Below, piece by piece: positions 44,249-54,146 of a stretch of DNA of 63,210 nt. Numbering within the stretch: position 1 is the first letter of the stretch; each line of letters opens with the position of its first letter. The position numbers were made by a program, and so were the translations under genes. The notes beneath the pieces were generated by a model. That model searched no databases. It was not told the DNA's origin and saw only the letters and a program-made list of their open reading frames with translations. The DNA comes from Chryseobacterium sp. (GTDB taxonomy: Bacteria > Bacteroidota > Bacteroidia > Flavobacteriales > Weeksellaceae), in contig QFQW01000009.1 of NCBI GenBank assembly GCA_003248755.1, positions 1 to 63,210 of the forward strand, read 5' to 3'.

Positions 44249-45985
44249 ATGGCAAATAGAATAGTTGTAGACCCGATAACAAGAATAGAAGGACATTTAA
44301 GAGCAGAGGTCGAGATTTCGGACGGAACGATAAAAGATGCTTTTGTATCCTCTACGATGGTCAGAGGTCTAGAAAATATAGTAAAAGGACGTAACCCAAA
44401 AGATGTGTGGGCTTTTGTGCAGAGAACATGTGGCGTCTGTACATCTTCTCATGCGATTTCGTCTATACGTGCTGTGGAACATGCAGTAGGAATTACAATC
44501 CCTCCTAATGCCGAAATGGTTCGTAATATGATGTTAGGGGCTTTATACATACACGATCATGTAGTCCATTTTTATCATTTACATGCTTTTGACTGGGTAG
44601 ATGTTTTAAGTGGTTTAACGGCTGATCCCGTAAAAACCTCTCAATTAGCACAATCCATTTCCAACTGGCCCAAGTCTTCTCCGGGATATTTCTCTGACCT
44701 ACAAAAAAGACTGAAAAAGTTTGTGGCAAGCGGACAATTAGGGATTTTTGCAAACGGATATTGGGGGCATCCGGCAATGAAACTACCTCCAGAGGTTAAT
44801 CTAATGGCAACGGCTCATTATCTTGAAGCTTTGGAATGGCAAAAAGAAATCGTTAAAGTACATGCTATTTTTGGAGGTAAAAATCCACACCCAAATTTCT
44901 TGGTCGGTGGTATGGCCTGCGCAATCAACATAGATGATGCCAGTGGGTTAAATGCCGAGAGATTGGCTTTGGTACAAAAACTCCTTGTTTTAGGGAAACA
45001 ATTTGTAGATGAAGTATATGTTCCCGATCTATTGGCCATTGCCGGTTATTATAAAGATTGGGGAAGCATTGGAGGATTCCATAACTTCATGTCATTTGGG
45101 GAATTTCCGATGGCAGGATATGGAAACACCGATATGAGCACTTATAAATTTAGCTCTGGTGTCATCTTGGATAAAGACCTGTCAAAAGTCCATGATGTAG
45201 ACCTGGAAGCTCAAAACACAGTAGAAGAATATATCAATAACTCCTGGTATGATTACGAAGGCGACCCTAATACCGGCAGACAGCCTTGGAGTGGAGAAAC
45301 AAAGATTAATTACTCTGGTCCGAAACCACCTTATGATTTCCTTGATGTTGAAAATAAATACAGCTACATCAAAACTCCAAGATGGAAAGGCCATGCAATG
45401 GAAGTTGGACCACTTGCCAGAATGTTGGTAAACTATGCGTCCGGTAGAGAAGAGTTTAAAGAAGTAGTAGATTCTGCGCTTTCTAAGCTGGATGTTCCTA
45501 TCGAGGCGATGTTCTCAACACTAGGAAGAACTGCTGCGCGTGCATTGGAAAGCCAATTGGTTGCTAATTGGAATTTGGAATTCTATGATAAATTGATTCA
45601 AAACATCAAGAACGGAGACACCCGTATGGCAGAGATGCAAAATTGGAATCAAAGAAACTGGCCAAAAGAAACAAAAGGCGTTGGTCGTCTGGAAGCTCCA
45701 AGAGGCGGTTTAAGCCACTGGATCGTGATCAAAGACGGAAAGACCGAGAACTACCAACAAGTTGTGCCTTCAACCTGGAATGCATCACCGAGAGACCCTA
45801 AAGGGCAATTATCTCCTTACGAATCCTCATTGATAGGAACTCCTGTCGCAAATTCTGAACTACCGTTGGAGATCATCAGAACAATACATTCATTTGATCC
45901 ATGTATTGCCTGTGCTGTGCATTTATACGACGAGAACGGCAATATCATCAAAGAGGTCAATGATATTTCCATTTGTAATATCTAA
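44249..45985 (+). CDS. hyaB: [NiFe] hydrogenase large subunit
   Basis: A 578-residue catalytic subunit. The nickel-iron site is held by RTCGVC (Cys61, Cys64) near the start and DPCIAC (Cys552, Cys555) near the end; the AVH motif ends at His558, after which a 20-residue tail would be removed by the HyaD protease. DPITRIEGHLR at the N-terminus is invariant. It folds in the cytoplasm with Hyp proteins and is exported with HyaA. 19 bp after hyaA. Confidence 0.98.
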   Translation: MANRIVVDPITRIEGHLRAEVEISDGTIKDAFVSSTMVRGLENIVKGRNPKDVWAFVQRTCGVCTSSHAISSIRAVEHAVGITIPPNAEMVRNMMLGALYIHDHVVHFYHLHAFDWVDVLSGLTADPVKTSQLAQSISNWPKSSPGYFSDLQKRLKKFVASGQLGIFANGYWGHPAMKLPPEVNLMATAHYLEALEWQKEIVKVHAIFGGKNPHPNFLVGGMACAINIDDASGLNAERLALVQKLLVLGKQFVDEVYVPDLLAIAGYYKDWGSIGGFHNFMSFGEFPMAGYGNTDMSTYKFSSGVILDKDLSKVHDVDLEAQNTVEEYINNSWYDYEGDPNTGRQPWSGETKINYSGPKPPYDFLDVENKYSYIKTPRWKGHAMEVGPLARMLVNYASGREEFKEVVDSALSKLDVPIEAMFSTLGRTAARALESQLVANWNLEFYDKLIQNIKNGDTRMAEMQNWNQRNWPKETKGVGRLEAPRGGLSHWIVIKDGKTENYQQVVPSTWNASPRDPKGQLSPYESSLIGTPVANSELPLEIIRTIHSFDPCIACAVHLYDENGNIIKEVNDISICNI

Positions 45986-45997
45986 AAAAATAATACA

Positions 45998-46732
45998 ATG
46001 AATACTGCAGAATATAAACGAGTATATGTATGGCAATTGGCCGTGCGATTTTTCCATTGGATCAATGCGTTGTGTATTATTGTTCTTATTGCAACCGGAT
46101 TGATTATCGCTGATCCCCCTGCTTTCATGTCTTCCAAAGAAGCATCATTTTCCTTTTGGTTTGGATACATTCGGATGATTCATTTCACATTTGCCTATAT
46201 TTTCGTTGCAGTAATGCTACTTAGGATATATTGGGCTTTTGCGGGGAATAAATTCGCTAATTGGAGAGTTTTTTTCCCTTTTGACAAAAAAGGATTTCAC
46301 AGAATGTGGCACATTATCAAATATGATATCTTACTCCAGAATGAAGACCAATATGACTTCAAAAATATCAATACAGGTCACAATTCTGTTGCTGCTGCAT
46401 CTTATATTGCCATGTTTTTTCTTGCATTGATAATGATTATCACAGGGTTCTCTCTTTATGCAGACAACTCTACTTGGTTTCTTCCAAAGATATTTCACAG
46501 CATAGTAACTTTCTTTACATCGGATGAGATACTGGTAAGGAATATACATCACATTTCGATGTGGGCATTTGTGCTTTTCATTTTTGTGCATGTATATCTT
46601 GTTTTTTTCCACGACTGGTTAGAAGGCAGAGGTGAAAGCTCTTCTATGGTAAGTGGTTACAAATTCGTGAGAAAAGCACAGCTTGAAGAGTCAAAAATTG
46701 CTACGGAACAACCAATTACAGATGAAAACTAA
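45998..46732 (+). CDS. hyaC: Ni/Fe-hydrogenase b-type cytochrome subunit
   Basis: A 244-residue integral membrane diheme cytochrome b. It has four hydrophobic helices, with histidines in AVRFFHWINAL, IHFTFAYIFVAV and the late HHISMWAFVLFIFVHVYLVFFHDW suitable as heme ligands. It passes electrons from HyaA to the quinone pool and anchors the enzyme. 12 bp after hyaB. Confidence 0.94.
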   Translation: MNTAEYKRVYVWQLAVRFFHWINALCIIVLIATGLIIADPPAFMSSKEASFSFWFGYIRMIHFTFAYIFVAVMLLRIYWAFAGNKFANWRVFFPFDKKGFHRMWHIIKYDILLQNEDQYDFKNINTGHNSVAAASYIAMFFLALIMIITGFSLYADNSTWFLPKIFHSIVTFFTSDEILVRNIHHISMWAFVLFIFVHVYLVFFHDWLEGRGESSSMVSGYKFVRKAQLEESKIATEQPITDEN

Positions 46733-46741
46733 ATAAAAATC

Positions 46742-46777
46742 AAAATTATCCGGAAACTTGGTTCTTCGAATAATTTT
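46742..46777 (+). terminator. Weak hairpin between structural and maturation genes
   Basis: AAAATTATCCG (46742-46752) pairs with CGAATAATTTT (46767-46777) with one mismatch, 14-nt loop. It sits in the 57-bp gap between hyaC and hyaD and could partly terminate or protect the mRNA, giving more structural than maturation product. Confidence 0.45.
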
Positions 46778-46789
46778 AATCATCATTTT

Positions 46790-47317
46790 ATGTTAACTGA
46801 AACACTAAACAATAAATTCGAATATACTGTTGACTCTTACCATTCCAATGGTAACGACATCTTGATTCTTGGGATTGGAAATTATCTAATGGGAGATGAA
46901 GGTGTTGGCGTCAAGTTCGTACAAGAGCTTGATGAAAACCTTTTTCCAGGGGGAATCACTTTCATGGATGGAGGAACAGGAGGTTTTATTCTAATTCCTT
47001 ACATCGAGAGCCATAAGCATGTCATCATCGTAGATGCTACAATGGACGGAAAAGAAAACGGAACGATTTCTCTCTTGAAACCAAAATTTTCAGATGATTT
47101 TCCAGTTTCTCTCAGCGGGCACAACTTCGGACTGAAAGATATGGTCGATATACTTTCTTTTATGGACAAGATGCCCCATATCCATTTGTTTACAATTACT
47201 ATTTCCGAAATGACGCCAATGTATATCGGACTTTCTCCGAAAGTGGAAAATGCAATTCCGGAAGTAACACAAAAAGTGATTAATCTGGTTAACGAAATAC
47301 GTTCTTCGCAAAGCTAA
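46790..47317 (+). CDS. hyaD: Hydrogenase maturation endopeptidase
   Basis: A 175-residue HybD/HupD-type protease that removes the HyaB C-terminal tail after nickel insertion. It carries LILGIGNYLMGDEGVGVKFV with the nickel-sensing Glu, the DGGTGGF segment and the His in SGHNFGLKD. Cytoplasmic. 57 bp after hyaC and 11 bp before hypF. Confidence 0.95.
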   Translation: MLTETLNNKFEYTVDSYHSNGNDILILGIGNYLMGDEGVGVKFVQELDENLFPGGITFMDGGTGGFILIPYIESHKHVIIVDATMDGKENGTISLLKPKFSDDFPVSLSGHNFGLKDMVDILSFMDKMPHIHLFTITISEMTPMYIGLSPKVENAIPEVTQKVINLVNEIRSSQS

Positions 47318-47328
47318 AAACAAACTTT

Positions 47329-49614
47329 TTGAAAACTTACGAAATACATATCAACGGAAGAGTTCAGGGCGTTGGATTCCGACCTTTCATCTTCAATCTT
47401 GCAAAAAATTGTGGATTAAGAGGTTATGTCTCCAATGATGAATCTGGTGTTATCATCGTGATTCAAGGCGATTTTTGCAGTGATTTTTTCACAGCCATTC
47501 ATCAACAAAAACCTGTAAGCTCCGAAATTGTATATTCTGAAATTAAAGAACTTGATAGTTCAGAAATTTTCGAATCTTTTTACATCAAACCGACTGAAGA
47601 AAATATCATTGTCGACATCCCTTTAACACCAGATTTTGCAACCTGTGAGAATTGCGAAAAAGAAATATTTGATAAAAACAACAGAAGATATTTCTACCCT
47701 TTTACGACCTGTACTCAATGTGGTCCAAGATATTCTGTTACCAAAAAATTCCCTTTTGAAAGAGAAAATACTGCAATAGAAAAGTTCCGGATGTGCCCTG
47801 CTTGTCAAAAAGAATACATAACGCCGGAGGATATCAGATTCCATTCCCAGACCAATTCCTGTCCGGAATGTGGAATTAAAATCTGGCTCAGTGACCATAA
47901 GAAAAGTGTTTTATTAAAGAATAACAATCAAGCAATTTTCGAGAAACTCGCAGAAGAACTTCATCTAGGGAAAATTGTAGCGTGTAAAAATACGGCCGGA
48001 TATATCTTGCTATGTGATGCGACCAACAAAGATACCATTGCAGAACTAAGAAAAAGAAAAAAGAGACCCACAAAACCTTTTGCCGTTCTTTTCCCCAATA
48101 TGGAAATCATCGAAAAGCATTTTGTGATATCAGGTTTAGAAAAGCAATCTTTATTATCATCGGAAAGCCCTATTGTTATTCTGGAATTGAACAAAATCAA
48201 TGATTTAGCAATTAGTGGGATTTCACCTAATATGAATACCATTGGCGTAATGTATCCTTATTCCGGAATGCTGAAACTTATTTCCAAAGTGTTCGGAAAA
48301 CCACTGATTGCTACAAGTGCCAACTTCCACGGTTCCCCAATCTGTTCAACAACCGAAGAAGCAGAAAACACTTTAACAACGATTGCAGATATCTTCCTAC
48401 ATAACGATTTGGAAGTCCAGCATCCTCAGGATGACAGTGTCATCAAGTTTTCGGAACAATATCATCAGAAAGTTATTTACAGAAGGGCCAGAGGTTTTGC
48501 TCCCAACTTTTTCTACAGAGATGAACTTTCAAAATTAAATCCCGATAATCAAAAAATACTTTGCGTTGGCGGAGACTTGAAAAACACATTTTCTGCGGTC
48601 CCAAATACCAATGCCTATATCAGCGAATATATTGGTGATTTGGCAAATTACGACACCTATTGTCGTTTTCAGAAAACCATGGATTCTTATCAGGATATTT
48701 TCAGTTTCGAACCAGAAATCATTATCAAAGACCAGCATCCACGTTATGAAAATCAGAATGTTATTTCTGAGTTCAAGGATGCTGACATCTATGCTGCACA
48801 ACATCATCAGGCTCATTTCTCGGCAATCCTTTCAGAGAAAAAGCTTTGGAATAAAGAAAAAGTCTTAGGTGTTATTTGGGACGGAACAGGTTACGGTTCG
48901 GAAACAGAAATCTTTGGTGGAGAATTTTTCAGTTATGATAATAAAAACATCACGAGATTTTCGCATTTGGAAACTTATCCTTGGATTTTAGGTGATAAAA
49001 TGTCAAAAAATCCAAAAATGTCCGCTTTGGCAATTTCTAATAATGATATTAGACTGAAAACTTTTTTTTGTGAAACAGAATGGAAAATCTATACAAAGTT
49101 TGTCAATGAAAAATCAATTGCGACAACGTCTATGGGACGTCTTTTTGACGCTGTAGCATTTGTATTAGGTTATCAAAACACCATCTTTTTTGAAGGTGAA
49201 TCTGCAATGTGGCTGGAAAAAATTGCCAGAGAAGCCTGGAGGGAAAATCCGGTCCCAAAGGATTATCTAGAAAATATTGACTACGACAACATTCCCACTC
49301 AACAGCTTCTAAATAATATTTTGAATGAAAAAGAAGCAGGCGGTAATGTTAAACAAATTGCTTTAAACTTCCATTACACATTGATAAAGGCAATTAAAAC
49401 CATCGCTAATCGATTCTTCAAAACATCAGACATAGAAAAGAACATTGCTTTTTCCGGTGGCGTTTGGCAGAATACATTGTTAATTGATTTGGCAATAGAA
49501 ATTCTTGGAAACAACTTCACTTTGAACTTCCACGAAAGCCTATCTCCCAATGACGAAAACATAAGCATTGGACAGCTTAGTTACTATTTAAATATGATAA
49601 AAAATAAAGAATAA
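47329..49614 (+). CDS. hypF: HypF carbamoyltransferase, TTG start
   Basis: A 761-residue enzyme that activates carbamoyl phosphate and transfers the group to HypE. Domains in order: acylphosphatase-like (GRVQGVGFRPF, residues 11-21), two zinc fingers (CENC/CTQC and CPAC/CPEC), YrdC-like (about 200-380) and Kae1-like C-terminal domain (LGVIWDGTGYG, AFSGGVWQN). The reading frame has no ATG before the acylphosphatase start, so TTG at 47329 is the likely start; homologues begin at the same residue. Confidence 0.96.
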   Translation: MKTYEIHINGRVQGVGFRPFIFNLAKNCGLRGYVSNDESGVIIVIQGDFCSDFFTAIHQQKPVSSEIVYSEIKELDSSEIFESFYIKPTEENIIVDIPLTPDFATCENCEKEIFDKNNRRYFYPFTTCTQCGPRYSVTKKFPFERENTAIEKFRMCPACQKEYITPEDIRFHSQTNSCPECGIKIWLSDHKKSVLLKNNNQAIFEKLAEELHLGKIVACKNTAGYILLCDATNKDTIAELRKRKKRPTKPFAVLFPNMEIIEKHFVISGLEKQSLLSSESPIVILELNKINDLAISGISPNMNTIGVMYPYSGMLKLISKVFGKPLIATSANFHGSPICSTTEEAENTLTTIADIFLHNDLEVQHPQDDSVIKFSEQYHQKVIYRRARGFAPNFFYRDELSKLNPDNQKILCVGGDLKNTFSAVPNTNAYISEYIGDLANYDTYCRFQKTMDSYQDIFSFEPEIIIKDQHPRYENQNVISEFKDADIYAAQHHQAHFSAILSEKKLWNKEKVLGVIWDGTGYGSETEIFGGEFFSYDNKNITRFSHLETYPWILGDKMSKNPKMSALAISNNDIRLKTFFCETEWKIYTKFVNEKSIATTSMGRLFDAVAFVLGYQNTIFFEGESAMWLEKIAREAWRENPVPKDYLENIDYDNIPTQQLLNNILNEKEAGGNVKQIALNFHYTLIKAIKTIANRFFKTSDIEKNIAFSGGVWQNTLLIDLAIEILGNNFTLNFHESLSPNDENISIGQLSYYLNMIKNKE

Positions 49615-49617
49615 AAT

Positions 49618-50250
49618 ATGGATATTTCAGAATTATTAGGAAACATTGGGACAACAGAAGAGAAAGACAAAGTTTCTTATTCGGCTGGTGTTGTTCTGGC
49701 GATGAGTCTCAAAGATATGGGATTTGATGAAGTTTCTTATGATGACTTTGCGGAAGGAATGAAATCGGTTTTCACCAACTCTTTCACAAAAATATCTCCT
49801 AAAAAAGCCATTGATATTTTTAACAATTACATTGCTATTTTAAGAGAAGACCTCAAATCTCAGAATCAGGAAAAAGGAATGGTTTTCCTGGAAGAAAATT
49901 CAAAGAAACCCAATATTTACACTTTACCAAATGGCTTGCAGTACGAAATTCTCCGTGAAGGTAATGGAGAAATCCCCTCTATCATTGATGAGGTTGAAGT
50001 TGAATACGAAGGGACATTATTGGACAAACAGGTTTTTGATTCCACAAAAGACATTGGTCCGCAAACTTTCGCAGTGAGTGAAGTGATCAAAGGCTGGCAA
50101 GATGCTTTGACGATGATGCAGGAAGGTGCAAGATGGAGAATTTTCCTTCCTCCGCATCTAGCTTATGGTGAAAATGGCGCTCCTCCAATGATTCAGCCAA
50201 ACGCTACATTGACCTTTGTAATAGAACTGAATAAAATCTTAAAAATATAA
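49618..50250 (+). CDS. FKBP-type peptidyl-prolyl isomerase inside the hydrogenase operon
   Basis: A 210-residue FKBP with an N-terminal dimerisation-type helical region (about 1-95, FKBP_N/FklB-like) and a C-terminal isomerase domain (about 110-210; VEVEYEGTLLDKQVFDSTKD, WQDALTMMQEGARWRIFLPPHLAYGE). No signal peptide is seen, so it works in the cytoplasm, unlike most FklB/Mip relatives. It starts 3 bp after hypF. It has no histidine- or cysteine-rich tail like the nickel-binding SlyD, so folding help to HyaB or HypB is only inferred from the operon. Confidence 0.88.
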   Translation: MDISELLGNIGTTEEKDKVSYSAGVVLAMSLKDMGFDEVSYDDFAEGMKSVFTNSFTKISPKKAIDIFNNYIAILREDLKSQNQEKGMVFLEENSKKPNIYTLPNGLQYEILREGNGEIPSIIDEVEVEYEGTLLDKQVFDSTKDIGPQTFAVSEVIKGWQDALTMMQEGARWRIFLPPHLAYGENGAPPMIQPNATLTFVIELNKILKI

Positions 50251-50255
50251 CACTT

Positions 50256-50657
50256 ATGCCACAGGTTCGTTTTGGAGTCAGTCTGGATGAAGATGTACTT
50301 AAAACATTGGACGATTTTGTAATCAAGAATAATTTCCCTAATCGTTCGCAAGGGATCCGTCATTTGGTGGAAACTGCGAACGTAGAAGAAAATTGGAAAA
50401 ACAATGACATTGTTTCGGGTGCTATTGTACTTTTATATGACCATCACAAAAGCGATATCGGAGCCAAGATGGATGATATCCAACATTTCTTTTACAAAGA
50501 AATCCTTGCGACACAACATTTCCATATAGACCATGACAATTGCCTGGAAATCGTTGCAGTAAAAGGAAATGCAGACAAACTAAAAGTTCTGGCTTCAAAA
50601 CTCATTGCTCTTAAAGGAATTGTACACGGCAAGATTGTTACCAGCAAAATGATATAA
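50256..50657 (+). CDS. nikR: NikR nickel-responsive regulator
   Basis: A 133-residue ribbon-helix-helix repressor with C-terminal ACT-like domain. Nickel ligands align to E. coli NikR with an offset of one: His77, His88, His90 and Cys96. The N-terminal RFGVSLDEDVLKTLDDFV is the DNA-binding ribbon-helix. It is 5 bp after the FKBP gene and 114 bp before the TonB receptor gene, which it may control. Confidence 0.95.
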   Translation: MPQVRFGVSLDEDVLKTLDDFVIKNNFPNRSQGIRHLVETANVEENWKNNDIVSGAIVLLYDHHKSDIGAKMDDIQHFFYKEILATQHFHIDHDNCLEIVAVKGNADKLKVLASKLIALKGIVHGKIVTSKMI

Positions 50658-50681
50658 TTTTTTTTGCTTATCTGGTAACAC
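50635..50681. promoter_or_regulatory. Inverted repeat between nikR and the TonB receptor gene
   Basis: GTTACCAG (50637-50644, inside the nikR end) and CTGGTAAC (50672-50679) are exact inverses, 27 bp apart, with a T-run inside the loop, so it is not a normal terminator. The right arm contains GTAACAC, a half-site like those I recall for some non-enterobacterial NikR operators. It may be the receptor's nickel operator. Confidence 0.4.
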
Positions 50682-50771
50682 AAAACATTAAAAAAGTAAT
50701 ACAGAGTGGATTCTCTTCATTCAAAAAAAAATATAATCAATAAATCATCATTGGTCGAAAAAAAATAGTTT

Positions 50772-53015
50772 ATGAAAAAACTTTATATAGGTGCTTTATT
50801 AATATTATCCGGAATGCTTTTCAGTCAAAAAGTAAATGAGATATACATTGTCAACGAGAACTCAAAACTACCCGTAGCCTCATTGTCAGTAACTAACGAA
50901 GATGGATCCTTTCAATCGGTTTCTGATGAAAATGGATTGCTTAATCTAAAAGACTTCAATGGCAATACATTGTACATTTCCGGTATTGGATATGAAAAGC
51001 AATCTTTGGATCTGAGAACTATTAGAATTGATAAAAATGTTGGCTACGTTTATGTAACACCAAAAATAGTCAGCATAGAAGAAGTCAAGATCACAGCCAA
51101 TGCAAAAAACAATATTTTCCAGACTATCAGCGATCTGGACATTCATCTTAGACCGATTAACAATTCTCAGGAAATCCTACGAACCATTCCCGGTTTGTTT
51201 ATCGGACAGCATGCTGGCGGGGGAAAGGCAGAACAACTTTTCATAAGAGGTTTTGATATCGACCATGGAACGGATATTAGCCTATTTGTAGATGGAATTC
51301 CTGTAAATATGCCAAGTCACGCACACGGACAAGGTTATGCCGACCTTCACTTTCTTATTCCCGAATTTGTCGACAAAGTGGATTTCAACAAAGGACCTTA
51401 TTTTGCTGACAAGGGCAATTTTACAACCGCGGGTTATGTAGATTTTAGAACAAAGAATTTCTTGGAAAATAACTTTGTAAAAGTTGAAGCTGGTCAGTTC
51501 TCTTCTTACAGAGGAGTTCTGGGACTCAATTTGTTGAAAAACAAAAAAGAAATGAAAGATCAAAGTTTGATTATCGGTTCCGAACTGTATTTTACAGATG
51601 GTTATTTTGAAAATCCACAAGACTTCAACCGTTTCAATTTTCTATTAAAATATTATGGAAAACTGAATGAGAATAATATTCTTACAGCCTCTACCACTGC
51701 CCTTTCCAGCAAATGGAATGCTTCCGGACAAATCCCTGACAGAGCTATAGAATCCGGACAAATCGGCTGGTTTGGAGCAATTGACCCTAATGAAGGCGGG
51801 AAAACGTCCCGTTATAATTTGAACCTGAATCTCAAATCCTATCTTAAAAATGGTGCAACTTGGAACAATCAATTATATTATTCCAAATACAAATTTGAGC
51901 TTTATTCCAATTTTACATTTTTCCTGAATGATTCGGAAAACGGTGACCAAATCCGCCAGCACGAAGACCGAAATCTAATAGGCTTCAATTCAACCTATGA
52001 AAAAACATTTGAAATAGGAAAAATAAGAACGCAAACTTCTATTGGAACTCAAATCCGGTATGATGACGTCAATGAATTGGAACTTTCGCATACCGCCGAT
52101 AGAATTACAATCCTAGAGCGATTAAAATATGGAAATGTAGATGAAACAAACTTAGGTTTCTTCTGGACACAAAAAATCATGTTGAGTCCAAAATTTGATA
52201 TTACACCGGCCGTTCGTTTCGATCATTTCAACAATCAATATCAAGACCTTTTACTTGACCAGAATCTGAAAGCCAACTCATCTATTGCCAGTCCAAAATT
52301 ACGATTCGATTACCGAATGAACGATAAAGTACAGCTTTACACCTATGTTGGACGCGGCTTCCACAGTAACGACACCCGTGTTGTGGTATTAGAAGGAGGA
52401 AAAGCAACTTTACCACCAGCTTGGGGATCAGATATCGGAGGCGTTTTCAAAATTGGTAAAAAACTGATTTTGCAAACAGCACTTTGGTATCTATGGCTCG
52501 ATCAGGAATTTGTATATGTTGGAGACGAGGCTGTTGTGGAAGCCGGAGGAAAAACCCAGAGAATAGGAATCGATGTGTCTGCAAGATATGAGCTCGTAAA
52601 AAATCTATATGCTGATGTAAACCTTAACCTTGCAAAACCAAAGGCTTTGGATACTCCAAAAGCAGAAAATTATATTCCCCTAGCACCGAAAGTGGTAAGC
52701 ACCGGAGGAATAACTTATAGAAAAGCAACCGGTTTCAACGGTAGCGTGAGATATCGTTACATGGGAGATCGTCCCGCCAACGAAGATAACTCTGTAGTGG
52801 CGGAAGGATATACAGTTTTTGATGCCGTTCTTAATTATACAGCTAAAAAATGGGAAGTCGGAATCTCTATCCAAAACCTTTTCGATGTGAAATGGAAAGA
52901 GACACAATTTGATACAGAAAGCAGGCTTTATAATGAAGCAGAACCTGTTTCTGAAATTCATTTCACACCCGGAACACCGTTTTTTGGAAAATTGAGCTTC
53001 ACTTATTTCTTTTAG
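50772..53015 (+). CDS. TonB-dependent receptor, predicted nickel uptake
   Basis: A 747-residue outer-membrane receptor: signal peptide (cleavage near LFSQK), carboxypeptidase-like regulatory domain (about 20-105), plug domain (about 110-225; LFIRGFDIDHGTDISLFVDGIPVNMP) and beta-barrel ending KLSFTYFF. The segment SHAHGQGYADLHF provides three histidines near the plug. It lies between nikR and hypD inside the hydrogenase cluster and on the same strand, so nickel, perhaps as a chelate, is the likely cargo. Context is the evidence; the substrate is unproven. Confidence 0.85.
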   Translation: MKKLYIGALLILSGMLFSQKVNEIYIVNENSKLPVASLSVTNEDGSFQSVSDENGLLNLKDFNGNTLYISGIGYEKQSLDLRTIRIDKNVGYVYVTPKIVSIEEVKITANAKNNIFQTISDLDIHLRPINNSQEILRTIPGLFIGQHAGGGKAEQLFIRGFDIDHGTDISLFVDGIPVNMPSHAHGQGYADLHFLIPEFVDKVDFNKGPYFADKGNFTTAGYVDFRTKNFLENNFVKVEAGQFSSYRGVLGLNLLKNKKEMKDQSLIIGSELYFTDGYFENPQDFNRFNFLLKYYGKLNENNILTASTTALSSKWNASGQIPDRAIESGQIGWFGAIDPNEGGKTSRYNLNLNLKSYLKNGATWNNQLYYSKYKFELYSNFTFFLNDSENGDQIRQHEDRNLIGFNSTYEKTFEIGKIRTQTSIGTQIRYDDVNELELSHTADRITILERLKYGNVDETNLGFFWTQKIMLSPKFDITPAVRFDHFNNQYQDLLLDQNLKANSSIASPKLRFDYRMNDKVQLYTYVGRGFHSNDTRVVVLEGGKATLPPAWGSDIGGVFKIGKKLILQTALWYLWLDQEFVYVGDEAVVEAGGKTQRIGIDVSARYELVKNLYADVNLNLAKPKALDTPKAENYIPLAPKVVSTGGITYRKATGFNGSVRYRYMGDRPANEDNSVVAEGYTVFDAVLNYTAKKWEVGISIQNLFDVKWKETQFDTESRLYNEAEPVSEIHFTPGTPFFGKLSFTYFF

Positions 53016-53054
53016 AAAAATTAATATAAATATCATTCGAAATAAATTCAGATC

Positions 53055-54134
53055 ATGAAATTTTTAACCGAATACCGAGACCCAGAACTTGTTAAGTTCT
53101 ACTTGAAAGAAATCGAAAAAATTGCTACAAAGCCTTGGAACATCATGGAGATGTGCGGTGGGCAGACCCATTCTCTTGTAAAAAATGGACTTTTAGGATT
53201 ATTACCAAAAAATGTGAGAATGATACATGGTCCCGGTTGCCCTGTATGCGTAACACCAATTTCATTGATTGACAAAGCAGTATTGCTAATGGAAAAAGGT
53301 GTCATCTTGTGCTCTTTTGGCGATATGGTACGCGTCCCTGGGAGTACAAAATCTCTTTTAGATGCCAAAGCCCAAGGTGGCGACCTGAGAATCTTATATT
53401 CTCCTCTCGAAGCTGTAAAAATAGCTGAACAAAATCCTGATAAAGAAGTAGTTTTCTTTGCTGTTGGTTTTGAAACCACCGCTCCCAGCAATGCACTGAG
53501 TGTTGTCCATGCTCAAAAATTAAATCTCAAAAATTTCTCATTACTGGTATCTCATGTTCTGGCAATCCCTGCAATGGAATCTATTTTAGATGATGAATTA
53601 TGTAACATACAGGCTTTTCTTGGTCCAGGACATGTCTGTACAATAATGGGATTGGCAGATTATCATCCACTTGCGGAACGATACAGAATACCGATCGTCA
53701 TTGCAGGATTTGAACCAGTAGATCTTTTACGCGCAATATATCATACCGTTTCTCAACTGGAAAAAGCAGAGTATAAAGTAGAAAACTGCTATGAAAGACT
53801 AGTAAAAGAAGAAGGAAACTTGAGGGCAAAAGAGGTCTTAAATAATATTTTTGAGATTGGTGATCAAGAATGGAGAGGTATGGGTGTGATTCCTAATAGT
53901 GGTATGATCATGAAAGAACAATTCTGGATGTTTGATGCTTCCCGAAAATTTGATATCGAAACCCAACAACCCGAACAGCAAAGCCATTGCATCGTAGGCG
54001 AAATTCTCCGCGGTCTGAAAAAACCTTTTGAATGTCCAGAGTTTGCCAAAGGCTGTAACCCAACCCATCCTCATGGTGCTCCAATGGTCTCATCGGAAGG
54101 TGCTTGCGCTGCTTATTACCATTATTCAAGATAA
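53055..54134 (+). CDS. hypD: HypD, iron-sulfur scaffold for Fe(CN)2CO assembly
   Basis: A 359-residue protein with the HypD signatures EMCGGQTHSL, HGPGCPVCVTP (redox CPVC pair), CSFGDMVRVPGS, GFETTAPSNA, GPGHVCTIMG and the late cysteines near GCNPTHPHGAPMVSSEGACAAYY for the 4Fe-4S cluster. It pairs with HypC. It is separated from the rest of the hyp genes by the TonB receptor (39 bp) and is 12 bp before the nickel permease. Confidence 0.97.
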   Translation: MKFLTEYRDPELVKFYLKEIEKIATKPWNIMEMCGGQTHSLVKNGLLGLLPKNVRMIHGPGCPVCVTPISLIDKAVLLMEKGVILCSFGDMVRVPGSTKSLLDAKAQGGDLRILYSPLEAVKIAEQNPDKEVVFFAVGFETTAPSNALSVVHAQKLNLKNFSLLVSHVLAIPAMESILDDELCNIQAFLGPGHVCTIMGLADYHPLAERYRIPIVIAGFEPVDLLRAIYHTVSQLEKAEYKVENCYERLVKEEGNLRAKEVLNNIFEIGDQEWRGMGVIPNSGMIMKEQFWMFDASRKFDIETQQPEQQSHCIVGEILRGLKKPFECPEFAKGCNPTHPHGAPMVSSEGACAAYYHYSR

Positions 54135-54146
54135 TACAAAGGAAAA

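Noticed and set aside
43006..50757. 10-mer CATCATTGGT shared by the hyaA upstream region and the TonB receptor upstream region
   Set aside because: It sits at different distances from the genes and is too short to separate from chance.
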